A stretch of 60,103 bases of DNA. Origin: Mesostigma viride. Taxonomy: Eukaryota; Streptophyta; Mesostigmatophyceae; Mesostigmatales; Mesostigmataceae. The DNA is taken from the NCBI GenBank assembly GCA_009746045.1, contig RPFO01000027.1, positions 1,167,861 to 1,227,963 on the forward strand, read 5' to 3'. The position numbers were made by a program, and so were the translations under genes. Shown here in pieces: positions 12,094-21,423 of this stretch. The stretch's first letter is position 1; every line of letters begins with the position of its first letter. A model generated the notes under the pieces. The model worked only from the letters and a program-made list of their open reading frames with translations. It had not been told where the DNA came from and ran no database searches.

Positions 12094-14076
12094 TATTGGG
12101 GCCAAAGCAACTGTGGTTGCTTTCCATTGAGGACGTGGGGTGGGAAGAGGTGACCCCGCCCCCCAAAAAGTGAATGGTGAAATAAGGGAGAAAAGCACCA
12201 CGTGGGCAAATCATGGGGTCCATCTGGTGGTGGGCAGGGGGGGGGGGGGGGCGAATACGAGCGTATGTGTGTATGTAAGGGTTATATAGCACCTTGGGAA
12301 GGGAAGTTAGGCTTATACAACAATAATACATACTCATCTAAAATGATAAGTCACGGGGATGAGACAGCCAACATGGGTAACACGCACGATGGGTACTCTG
12401 TCTTAATGCGTGACGTGGATCAGATAACAACATGCAAATGGCGGGGGCGGAAAAGGGGCTGCATTGCGAGCGTTTGCAGAGGCACTGCATAAGATAAGGG
12501 CAGCAATTTGTCGCCGTTACTAATAATGCAAGGGTGCTATGGGAAGAGGGGGTGGGAAGGGGGTGGGGGTGGGGGGCATTGGACAGGTGATCCTCTCATC
12601 AGGGAGGGGGGGGGAGGCTGTTGGGGATAGGAGTGAGTGCTGCGCATGGCTTTAATAACAGAGTGGTTCTAAAGGGTAGGCTGCCTCACACATGGAACAG
12701 GGGGTAGATCACCTTTACCGACCCCTTAAATGGATGGGGTTGGATGTGTTGTGTTGTGTTGTGTTGTGTTGTGTTGTGTTGTGTTGTGTTGTGTTGTGTT
12801 GTGTTGTGTTGTGTTGTGTTGTGTTGTGTTGTGTTGTGTTGTGTTGTGTTGTGTTGTGTTGTGTTGTGTTGTGTTGTGTTGTGTTGTGTTGTGTTGTGTT
12901 GTGTTGTGCTGTGCTGTGCTGTGCTGTGCTGTGCTGTGCTGTGCTGTGCTGTGCTGTGCTGTGCTGTGCTGTGGTGTGCTGTGTTGTGTTGGGGTGAGGG
13001 AATGGTAAGAGATGGCGGGTGAAATAATGAAGTAGATGACGCCATACATACGGAGATTGTACACCCGCGTTTACGTACGTGGACAAGTTTGTATGCAGCG
13101 TTTATGTGCGAAAGCCATTGAACTTCTGGGAGAGACACCATTATTTGGGATGTATACGGTCAAGTTGGTAAATGGCGTGTATACAGCACCCTCATGGGGT
13201 CTACGTGTAAATTAATGGGGTGCAGCACCATGCCATCCACCAGAACCATACCATCCACCGTCACCATGCCATCCGCCAGGGGTTGGGCTATCCACCAGGG
13301 GTTGGGATTGCCTTTGGGGGTGAGGGGGTGAGAAGCTATTGGTGCAACGAACTGTTCGCAAGGTAGGCATGAACATGTTACTCAGCTGGCGTGGCGGTGG
13401 GTGGAGGGGGAGAAGTGGGGAGAAGTTACGGATGGAAGAATACAGACCTTTCTGAGGGGTGTTTCTAGTAGCTGAGACGTAGCTAGGGACTGAAAGTAAA
13501 AGGTTTTGCAGACAGAGGCGTGCATTGTGCCCTTAGGAAATGCCCGCAGATAAAGGGACAGTAGTCGCAGGCTCCGAATCACTTTCGAATGACCGTGCTT
13601 CCTTCTGCCGAGCGGGGCATTACGTGACGCATAAAGGGTTTCCGAAGTTCCGAAGGTAGGCTCCCAAGTTCAAGTTGACAAGGCAACATCGTATCAGATC
13701 AAGCGATTGGCACGGTCACAAAACTTGCCTTGCACTCCGCGAAGCCTTGCCGACGGGATGGCCTGGTAGTCACACACGAACCCAGGCCGACACTGGTATT
13801 CACCAAGTCGGTCATGTCTATCATCTTTACTTTCTCACCCTCCGGGGGCCTCTTCCAGATATGATGATTAGAAGAGCCAGGCGTTTCCATGAACGGTCTG
13901 AAGATCAAACTCGCCACGATAATACCTAGACATATTGGGGTTAGGACCTTAAACACAGCACATACACCCGTGTCGTCGTTTCCCTTCCGTAACTTGCTGT
14001 CGTCGTCCTTTTGGCTGCGCTTCCCTTCGACCCTGCTCTCGCGCTTAAACTTGTCCGCTCCGCCCGGCCGGACCAT
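3040..14076 (-). CDS. Membrane-anchored BNR/Asp-box sialidase-like protein, ten exons
   Basis: Exons, 5' to 3' on minus: 14076-13729, 11983-11810, 10760-10620, 9555-9457, 8522-8450, 7434-7342, 6520-6405, 5946-5887, 4969-4823, 3960-3040. All phases join, giving 723 residues. Exons 2-10 follow the BNR_2 sialidase-like fold in order: HASNVISFPNGDLLCVWF, RSAQNPTMYYD, GQATADVRHV, GAFVRN, QPTIV...VAFFRSRNGD, KLPSNNSGIQ, LVFNNMNGG, RYPLAIALSEDGG, EYSYPSITQTADGLIHVTYT. Asp boxes are SHDFGRTW, STDRGLTW, SDDDGLTW (split by an intron) and SEDGGESW. Exon 1 encodes a basic N-terminus and one hydrophobic segment near residues 42-60, suggesting a type II membrane protein with a lumenal or external sialidase domain. 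The last exon adds about 255 residues of Asp/Glu/Gly/Ala-rich tail with repeated EDAG. The exon 1 donor would be GC (CAAG|GCAAGT), so that link is the weakest; an exon between 1 and 2 may be missing. Intron 3 holds a LINE-B insertion. Substrate specificity cannot be read from sequence. Confidence 0.8.
6086..6330. repeat. Tandem repeat of about 104 bp derived from exon 7 donor region
   Basis: Three units start near 6086, 6190 and 6294. Each begins with a degenerate copy of the exon 7 donor junction (minus sense GATGAC|GTGAATG-like), followed by a shared stretch including GGGGGTAACTTGCATGTAG. The array sits in intron 7 directly downstream, in transcript sense, of the true donor at 6405. Confidence 0.75.
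7910..8310. repeat. Tandem repeat of about 75 bp derived from exon 5 donor region
   Basis: Units near 7913, 7993, 8066 and 8139, with a more diverged one near 8266, contain the pattern CACTGGGTGCGCACTGAAT and GGCAGAAGCACTGCC. These resemble the end of exon 5 (CACCGGGCGTGTAGTACATG on plus, at 8447-8466). The block lies in intron 5 next to the true donor. Confidence 0.75.
9560..9882. repeat. GGGGC-rich degenerate repeat in intron 3
   Basis: Purine-rich plus strand with short irregular units such as GTGGGGC and AGGGCGCAAG. It lies between the exon 4 acceptor and a LINE-B insertion. No coding potential is convincing. Confidence 0.5.
9893..10347 (-). mobile_element. LINE-B copy inserted in a sialidase intron
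   Basis: The 455-bp insertion is flanked by a 9-bp target-site duplication, CTAAGGCAT, at 9884-9892 and 10348-10356. The left end carries the tail ATTAATCAATTAATTAAG and the terminal hairpin ACTCC-CAAC-GGAGT (minus sense). The body matches the 3' UTR of LINE-B copies at 44266-44637 and 45390-45850. It is 5' truncated and has the same orientation as the host gene. Confidence 0.85.
10780..10950. repeat. Short tandem repeat, GCACAGATAGGAGG units
   Basis: Irregular units of 14-15 bases (GGCACAGATAGGAGG) lie next to the exon 3 acceptor in intron 2 of the sialidase gene. Confidence 0.7.
12036..12090. repeat. ATT trinucleotide microsatellite
   Basis: About 17 uninterrupted ATT units in the intron upstream of sialidase exon 2. 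Apparent poly-Ile, poly-Leu and poly-Asn frames here are artefacts of the repeat. Confidence 0.95.
12744..12985. repeat. Pentanucleotide array, GTGTT then GTGCT units
   Basis: About 32 GTGTT units are followed by about 14 GTGCT units, with a sharp switch near 12907. The homogeneous blocks point to recent expansion or local conversion. The region lies in the first intron of the sialidase gene and is open in several frames without being coding. Confidence 0.95.
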
Positions 14077-14121
14077 TATCTAAGCCAGCTAACACATCAG
14101 CGGCAGAAGCCAGCAAATATG

Positions 14122-14435
14122 CTACCCTCCCTTGAACGCCTTCAAAAAACCAGGAAGAACCAGCACAAAGGTCGCTGCAATCAGCGGCAGAGTGCCGAAT
14201 TTAAACAAGACTTTTTTCTGCTACATTCAAATAGAGTACCCGCAATGCCTTTACTCGTCCCCAGCTGGAGAAGCGTCGCCTCGTCCAGAACGAACCTCCA
14301 TTGCCGTATTTGTTCAAAGCCTCTATCTTCTGTTGTGGAGTACACCGTGGCGAGAACCAGCAAGGGACCCTTTGTAGTGACATCAAACGCGTGCCTTTCA
14401 TCCACCGGATGCAAACAAGGCCAGAACGCAAGCAC
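14122..14435 (-). pseudogene. Possible tail-anchored membrane protein, frame broken at an A run
   Basis: One minus frame reads through VTTKGPLLVLATVYSTTED and FVLDEATLLQLGTSKG. A second, one base offset, continues with KKVLFKFGTLPLIAATFVLV, then LPGFLKAFKGG and a stop at 14122. The frames meet at a run of six A (minus strand; 14212-14217), so one extra A would join them into a protein with a C-terminal transmembrane anchor. This may be an assembly error or a real lesion. The hydrophobic segment resembles that of sialidase exon 1 just downstream. I do not recognise the family, and the true start is unknown. Confidence 0.4.
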
Positions 14436-15960
14436 CAGACTGGGCGCCTAACAAGCCGTTAGGGACACCATTACGACCCTTCCAGGACAACCGGCACGTC
14501 GGCCCTCGGCACTCGCCAAGCGCTGCCAAGACGTCGCCAAGGTAATTGGCGTGGCTCCTGGCTGTCCCGAGTCCAGCTCGCCCGTGGCGTCCGCCGTCCG
14601 GTTCTCACTACTGTACCGAGCCGTTGATGTTCTCAATTCTCATTAAGATTCTCAAATTCTCATTAGATTCCACTTTCCTAATTTTGCCGTGTTTGAGTTG
14701 AGTTTGTTCCCGCGCCGGAAGTGGTAGGTAATTTTGCCGTGTGAGGCCATCCGTCCCTGACTTTTGGACTCGAAGCACCCCGGCAAGTATGCGACCAATC
14801 CACAAGGGGGGCATGAAATATGAATGCCAACACATCAATGCCAACAGGGGCGAATTGAATGAAACGCGTGAAGCGATGATTGTGGACAATGCGCGCAAGC
14901 CCTTGGGCACGTTACATGGGCACAACCCTTACTAACTAAGTAGGCTGGCTTCCTGTGCGCATCACCGCCGATTGTGAGAGTGCTTGATCTCTTCGCCTGG
15001 CAGTGGGACAGACATCGGTTACTGGCATATACTGAAGTTAATGCTTGGGTGAAAAACTTGCCATCGCTACACGCTTGGACGGAACACCGACCCTCATCCA
15101 GGCCATGATCCCCGGCCGGCATGCACTGATGATGGCCTCCGCACGCAAGGCCCTCCCACCGGGTGATTAGATCAGTTTCTACCCAGACGGGATCACACCC
15201 ACATGCGGCAAAGGTCTGGTCCGGGGACTAGTGTTACGGCCTCCGGCCGGAATTCAAGTCCGCAACTGAAGTCAGTGGCCGACATCCTTCCATGCCAAAA
15301 TGGTTGCCTCAATCAGTTGGCGACATTATGTGTATGTCTTCCAACCCACCAATGTCATGACCGTATCCGGATGATGGTCCCGTGGTTAGTATCACGGTCC
15401 TGCATGTTCCAGCCGGACCCCACGACTACCCCGCCCGGCGGAGGCCATCACTTGGTTACCGACACTACGTAGGCCGCAATACGAGGTTGGATACTTTACC
15501 ATTGGACCCCCTGGAATTTGGCTGGAGCCTGAACAAGGGGATGTCTAGGATCGGCAAATGTCTTTCCGAGTACACGGCAGAATGGGGTTATGAGATTTTA
15601 TTGCACGAGAACCATAAGCTCCACCCTGGCCGCCCACGATTGATGGGGCTTTCAATGGCATGGATACAGTTGGATTGAACTTATCACCCTTGCGGTCGAT
15701 CACCCCTTTGTGGACCGCAGAGCGACCGACATTCGATTCAACATCTTTTACTGCACAGGGCAATTGGGGTAAACGCTACCCTCAACTGACTGCAGTCGGT
15801 TTCACCACGATGCGACATGCCTGTCGCCTTCCCCTCGGAAACAATTGAGCACCGCTTTCTCTACTGCCAAGTCAGTGAGCGGGGTGTGGCAATGGTTGTT
15901 TAATTATATATATTATTATATTATAACGCCGTATGGTCCGCATGGACCGCGCTACCACAT
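14436..15960. other. No recognisable gene
   Basis: Short ORFs only (14448-14636 and 14835-15122 minus; 15203-15472 and 15382-15678 plus), none with motifs. About 14690-14760 shares GTT(G/A)AGTT..TTCCCGCGCCGG and TGAGGCC with 17110-17190, so part is a dispersed repeat. Near 15900-15925 there is an AT-rich run. Confidence 0.4.
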
Positions 15961-16860
15961 TCCACATTAGCGATATCAGTGCGTTGTATCATGTTCGGTA
16001 TTGCGGGGACCCCAGGGGATGAGTTGTCCGACAGTCAACTAGCCCGGGTATTAAAAAAAAAATTAAATTATAACATGTCTCCGTTGGGAGATCATGTAGC
16101 ACATATTCCAGGTCGGATGGGTGGTGTGGAGGAAGCCGCGTAATCGAACTAACCTAACTCTAAGCTATAAGAAAAGCCTATCTACGCTACTCTGACAGAC
16201 ATCAAAACGGCTCCTCCTCTTGGGGGGAGGCGGCTTGCCCACAGGGGCTGGCGTGTGAGCCTTGACAATCTTCTGCCACCGCTTCTTGTCCTGCATGGCA
16301 GTCCAGAGAAGGGAGAGAGAGGGGATGCGGTACTCAAACTGGGCTGGGACCACTAGGTCGTCCAGCAACATCTGGGTGTAGGTCATGGCATGTTTCCCTA
16401 CCCTTTTAGGGATGTTCTTGGGGCCAGGCCAGGTCAAAATATGCCCGGGTATCAAAGAGACAACCAGCGCAGGCCAGGAATCGGATGCCCGGGTATGGCT
16501 ACGCACTAATATGCTATATGCGATCTGGACTATCCGGCCGGAACGAGACGGTTTTCAAAGTGCGGCACGAGTACACCAAAGCCGCCGTGGTGAGGCGGTT
16601 TATCTTCCTCTGGAACTCAGCAATGCGTCGTGCTTGGCTCTCAATGGCGCAAGAACAATACAAGGTGTGGGACCCCGGGCCCAACAATGACAGGCCTAGC
16701 TAGCCCCATGGAGCTCTTCCATGCTCTCCTGGGACGCAACAGGGTGTTTACTTGCATTCCTCACGGTGACCTTACACGCGTCACTTGGCTCCCCTGGTCA
16801 CATAATGCTCCCGTCCTTTCTAAACCTGACACCTATCACACTACCCTCAGTGGGTAACCA
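15961..16860 (+). pseudogene. Decayed retroelement-like ORF interrupted by a LINE-C copy
   Basis: If the LINE-C insertion (16052-16442) and one copy of its target site are removed, a plus frame runs on as DELSDSQLARVWLRTNMLYA then IWTI. After a shift it resumes as RNETVFKVRHEYTKAAVVRR and FIFLWNSAMRRAWLSMAQ. The order hydrophobic...AIW..RN..VF resembles the C-terminal region of many LINE polymerases; that assignment is tentative. A 33-base segment plus a third GCCCGGGTAT copy (16453-16494) was also added at the site. Confidence 0.4.
16052..16442 (-). mobile_element. LINE-C copy with 10-bp target-site duplication
   Basis: GCCCGGGTAT flanks the insertion at 16042-16051 and 16443-16452. Minus-strand coding reads LTWPGPKNIPKRVGKHA, then LLDDLVVPAQFEYRI, WTAMQDKKRWQKIV, PAPVGKPPPPKRRSRFD, followed by the 3' UTR and the hairpin TCTCC-CAAC-GGAGA with a TATAATTTAATTTTT tail. 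It contains only the C-terminal end of the polymerase ORF, so it is a dead 5'-truncated copy. Confidence 0.85.
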
Positions 16861-16869
16861 GCTGGTCGA

Positions 16870-18080
16870 TACGTGTTACCTCTTAACCTAACGATATTCT
16901 TATTGGTTAATAAAAAATACCCATTTACCCGGAAAAAAAATGCGTGAAGCGCAGGGCGAGCGAAGCGAGGCCTCCTCTTCGGAGCTCAGCGAACAAGGAG
17001 CACGTTACATATACTTCCCGGCCTTTCGAGCGGCTACGCCTTAATTGTTGTTGTCGGTTGTTCATTTGCAGGAGCCGAGATTCGAATTAACGCCTTTGCC
17101 TCCAATGGTTGGGAATGAGTTGAGTTAAGTTTATTCCCGCGCCGGGCGGGGTCCAACAGGGTTAGTGGATAGTCCATATGAGGCCGGGCTGAGCGGTCTG
17201 ACCTTGCGGGGGTCATCAGTCAGTGGCAAACTGAACATGAGGTGAGAAAAGGACCAGTGACCCCTACATCATAGTAACTGCTTTGAGTCCCGGCCTCATC
17301 AACTAGTGCGCGTCATGACGGCGTAACGGGACACTGCAGGCCAAGGCTTACTGACTAGCTTCCTTAGTCAGAGCCCGGCAAGGGCCGTATCCAAGAGTTG
17401 AAAGATCAGTTGTAGACAGTACCGACAACAGGATGATGAGTGCCTCCAAGGGGTGTGTGAAGTTCTTGATTCTCCAAACTGAACTAGTATGCTGGTCGCC
17501 GGGAGCTCGCCGTGTCAACAGGCGGGTATCATATGCCGGATGCCGTTTCCGGCAACAATTAACCTAGGTCCGGGCCAACCGACCCCTCATTGTTGCGATC
17601 GAGGGGTCGCTATCGCGAAGCCTAGAATTAATTAATATGATGCCGACCTACCTACACGGCTGACATGCGGGATGTGCGCCAGAAGGGAAAACCTGCCGGG
17701 ATAGGGCCCAACAGGGGAAAAACCTTGCTGCGGGCCGGGTTACTAAATGGGGTGTGTCGCGTTTGCGTGCCATATCATCCTGGACTGGTCATTACCGCTA
17801 CTTGGAATGCATCCACTATCAGCAGGAATCATGTGTGAGATATGCCACCTCCCCCCCCTTTCCAGGCAGCAGCAAAAAAGAAAAAAAAAATCCAGCTGCT
17901 CTAAGATGCTTTTCCAGGATCAGCAACAACCTTAACATGCATGCTTTTAAAGGCTTAGCAATAACCCCTTCAATGGCTTTTTACCGGGAAAAGCCTAACC
18001 TCTTCAGATGCTTTTGAAGGCTAAGCAATAACCTTTTCCTTGTGCTTCCCTGGGTGAAGCAGGAGGAACCCCAGGCTGGC
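16870..18080. other. No recognisable gene
   Basis: No ORF here has a recognisable product. About 17100-17220 is a diverged copy of the repeat seen at 14690-14760. Poly-A runs lie at 16931-16940 and near 17880. Confidence 0.4.
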
Positions 18081-18097
18081 CGGACTGAACCCATCAT

Positions 18098-18606
18098 GGG
18101 TTGTTCGTCCGTTTAAAATGAGAATGAAAGGTGCGGTCCTTTATGGCACCGCCACCTTCATGACAGGCAATCAGGCCCAACCAGCCGATTCTTGAGACCA
18201 TGCTTTATCATTAAAGCAACCAAAAGACATTTCAATTCCAATGAGATACATGACGAATTACAAAGAGTGTCGAGTTGTAATGTTGTAGTTATAAGAGCAG
18301 CTGTGAGGTCCCTTGGTTGACGCCACTGCAGGCCCCTTGTGGCGGCAGTGCGCGTGTGTTCCCGACCTAGTTCCTACTGGCATTCTTGCCAACGACGACC
18401 AGGGTGCCCGAAGGCCCTGTCCCTTGTCTCGTTCTCAGTCTTACACACATTCTTAACAAAACCAATACAATGTCATATCCGTCAGTCCATCCTCATGGCA
18501 ACTGACTGCATGCAACCACTCACGGGGGCTGCTCCGGGCTGCTCGAACTATTTCACCCCATGAAGACAACAAACCAGTTGTGAGGGAGAGAAACGGACGA
18601 ACAACG
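18098..18606. mobile_element. Possible small inverted-repeat element
   Basis: GTTGTTCGTCCGTTT at about 18099-18113 has an exact inverted copy (AAACGGACGAACAAC) at about 18592-18606, each preceded or followed by CATGG-like bases. The 0.5-kb interior has no convincing ORF and no target-site duplication is evident, so the call is tentative. Confidence 0.3.
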
Positions 18607-18619
18607 ACCACCATGGTTC

Positions 18620-19370
18620 GTTGCTCATCCTTCTATACTGCTCAAAGCTCAAGCCTGGCGGCTGGCGCCACTAGCGCCACTTTAGACATCAGCCAATCAT
18701 AACATTGTCTAATTTCCGACAAGCTAAACTTCAAGCTTTATCTGTCAAGCGAACACAAATATACAAGGGCAAATCTATCGGCTATGCCAGGCACCGCCTG
18801 GGGCTTCCTTGCATTTGTGTCTGGTGTCCCACGTTGAAATCCTGAAATTGCACATCTGCTCAGTGCCTCGCCGGCTTGCTGCGTACCAGCATTCGGCAAA
18901 CTGCCCTTGTGACGAATGTCAGTGAAATTCAGGTCCGCCCAAAAGTTCCGTCAGCAAATTCAGCGGACTTGGCGCGTGAGTACAATTGAGATCCGCGGCG
19001 TCAGTACCGGGCCGCGGTATAGCAACCCGCACAAGGCTGCGGACGTCAGAATTACGCTAAAATCTGAATTGCGGACGTGATAGATCACGGACGCGACAGG
19101 TGCACCTTCAATTGGGTGATGGGGCTTGGCCCAAGGGGTAGTAACCTGGAGGTATTAACTCCCCGGGGGCAGACTGGCCTTCCGGGGCCTCGTGCCAGAT
19201 TGCCGCATGATCTAGAGAACCACCTATCAAGGAGACAACCTATGATCATCTCTGTAGGTTCTACTAGCTGACTGACGACGTCCAACTGGGTATCCACAGG
19301 AGTCGCTCGTCCGAGACACGTTGAGCACTGGTGGAGGTCGCCGGGAGATGCGGGGAGTGGGGCCGGTGGG
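18620..19370. other. No recognisable gene
   Basis: Mixed-composition sequence with no ORF of note. A TATCAAGGAGACAACC motif at 19224-19240 recurs elsewhere in the window. Confidence 0.4.
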
Positions 19371-20160
19371 GTGGGGTGCGGGGTGGGGGGGCGTCGGTAT
19401 GGCGGGGAAGGGGGTAGGGGTGGGGTGAGGCACTGCCGACCGGGAGTGGCGGTGGCAGAGACGGGAGCCGGAGGGGGGGCAGGGTGGGGTGGGGTAAGGG
19501 CGGCTTGGCGGGGAGGAAGGCGTTGGGGCGTTGGGGCGAAGGTGGTGGGCCGGGTGGGGTCATGGGTGGTATGGGCGGAGGTGGTGGGCGGTGGGAAGGG
19601 TGGTGACGGGACGGGGGGTGAGTAGGAAAGGGCTGGGGTGGCGGCCGCAACGTCGGTGGAGATGGGCACCTGGTGGCGGGTGGTGGCGGTATAGGTTTGC
19701 CGGGGAGGAGGGGGGAGGGGGGGCCTACGCCCAAGCAAGCTGACCCCATAGGAATGGGGTCACCCTCGTGAAACGTAGGTGCTGGGGTTCAGTATCAAGG
19801 AGACAACCTGGGGTTATCAAGGAGACAACCAGCTGGGGTTATGTCCGCGGCATTGGGGGCGGGGGGAGTGGATGGACATAGTGGTGCGTCGAGGGTAAGG
19901 GTGGTCGGTGGGGAAGGGGGCAGTTGGGAATGGGCGGGGGCACCGCGGGCAATGTAGCAGCGGGTAAATGGGCGCCGGGGGCCGGGCACGCGCGCCGGGC
20001 AAGGCTAACTGGGGCTGGCCGCGGGGAGGGTGGCGGGCGCGGCGCGGCGGGCAAACGGGTGGCGTACCCGGCGGGCCACGGCGGGGCCGAGGGCCAGCCC
20101 GCAGCTGCGGGAGGGCCGCCGGCGACCGGACCCTGTTTTGGGCTGGGCAGATCCACGTCT
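19371..20160. repeat. G-rich low-complexity block
   Basis: The plus strand is dominated by GGTGGGGT, GGGCGG and GGGGAGG runs at 19371-19740, then GC-rich GGGCCGG sequence at 19850-20160. Many four-G-tract clusters could fold as G-quadruplexes. Long proline-rich minus frames here reflect composition, not a gene. Two TATCAAGGAGACAACC motifs lie at about 19793 and 19815. Confidence 0.7.
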
Positions 20161-20890
20161 TAAGCTCTTATGGATCCCGGGCCGTCATCCTGGTTAGGGC
20201 TACTAACTCACACGGGTGGCGATCCGTAGTTCGTGAGCACTCTTGTCATGCGTGGCAGGAATCTTCTCACGGCGTCGGCAGATAGTGCCGGAAAACGGGC
20301 ATGCAGTTCGCGACCCGACTTTGTGGTTCGCGGGAAATCGTGTCGCGACCCATGTTCGCGAGCGAAAAGTCCACGTGTCCGTGAATCGAACCTGACAAGT
20401 GCGAAAAAGACCTGAAAGTACGGGAATTAATGGTACGAATTCAGTCGCGGCGTAGAACCAGTACGGCAGGGTGCTGAAGAAAACTGGACAGCTTCGATCC
20501 AGCGAAGCCGGTCTCGCTAGGTAGAATTAAGTATCGTCCAGTAAAGACAAATAATCACTGGATACACCCGAATAATCAGAATACGATATCGTACATATCC
20601 CGCTGTATGTGTAAATCCAAGGACAGGTGGCGACAACGAGGAGATTGAGTAGAGTGCGGAAAAGTGCGGAAAGTGCGGAAACGCCAGAAAAAATGGTACT
20701 GTGAACCAATCTTTATCTATCTGAACAATCCGAACGCCCGCGACCCGCCGTGTGAGTGCGACTGGTTCGTCAACCAATTTCTGTTCCACGTGGCAGAAAG
20801 TTCCACAGGCCGGATAAATATAAATGATATTTATGGATTTTAAATAGAAAGATTTATAAATACTGAATATTTATACCTCTAAATACATTT
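20161..20890. other. No recognisable gene; shares a block with the region near 31.44 kb
   Basis: GGATCCCGGGCCGTCATCCT near 20172 recurs near 31440, and TTCGCGA/TCGCGACC-like motifs follow in both places, suggesting a shared dispersed repeat. An AT-rich stretch with ATTTAAAT-like words lies at 20810-20890. Confidence 0.45.
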
Positions 20891-21423
20891 GCAAATTAAT
20901 TAATTAATTAATTAATTAATTTGACTCGTGCTCCCGTTGGGGAGTCACGGAGCATTAACCCCGATGGATGGATGGATGGATGGACGGATGGGTGCAAACA
21001 TTCCTACCGGTCTAATCTATCTACATCGGCTACATACTACATCTATCTAACAGCATTCTAACTACAACATCTATCTAGACAGCCGCACACTGCCCTAGGG
21101 GAGCTGTCTGGCGTGCCTCCCACGGGATTGCACACGCGGGCGCTTCCCCACTGGGGGGGGCTCGTTGTCCTCTATGACCTGGGCCCACTTGGCCTTGTCC
21201 ATCATCTTCTTCCAAATCACAGAGAGGCCTAGGCCCCCCATGTCCTCTACTAGCTGTTCTTTGAAGGTGCGGGCCTTGCGGCGTCTAACATCACTGGGCC
21301 CAGCCCACGTCAGGAGGTGCCGGCCAGGCTGGGCTGGGCGCAGTCTTGCGGGGGGGCCACGTGAGGTGTCTACCTGGTTGATGCGAGCTAGGTGCCCTAC
21401 TAGCTGCAGGCGTCGCTGCTTAA

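Noticed and set aside
12686-13141. Upstream sialidase exon at 13050-13141 (VSLPEVQWLSHINAAYKL)
   Set aside because: No domain match and weak splice sites; exon 1 at 13729-14076 with a membrane anchor fits better.
19085-19738. Proline-rich secreted protein on minus
   Set aside because: Reflects the G-rich plus strand; overlapping frames are equally open.
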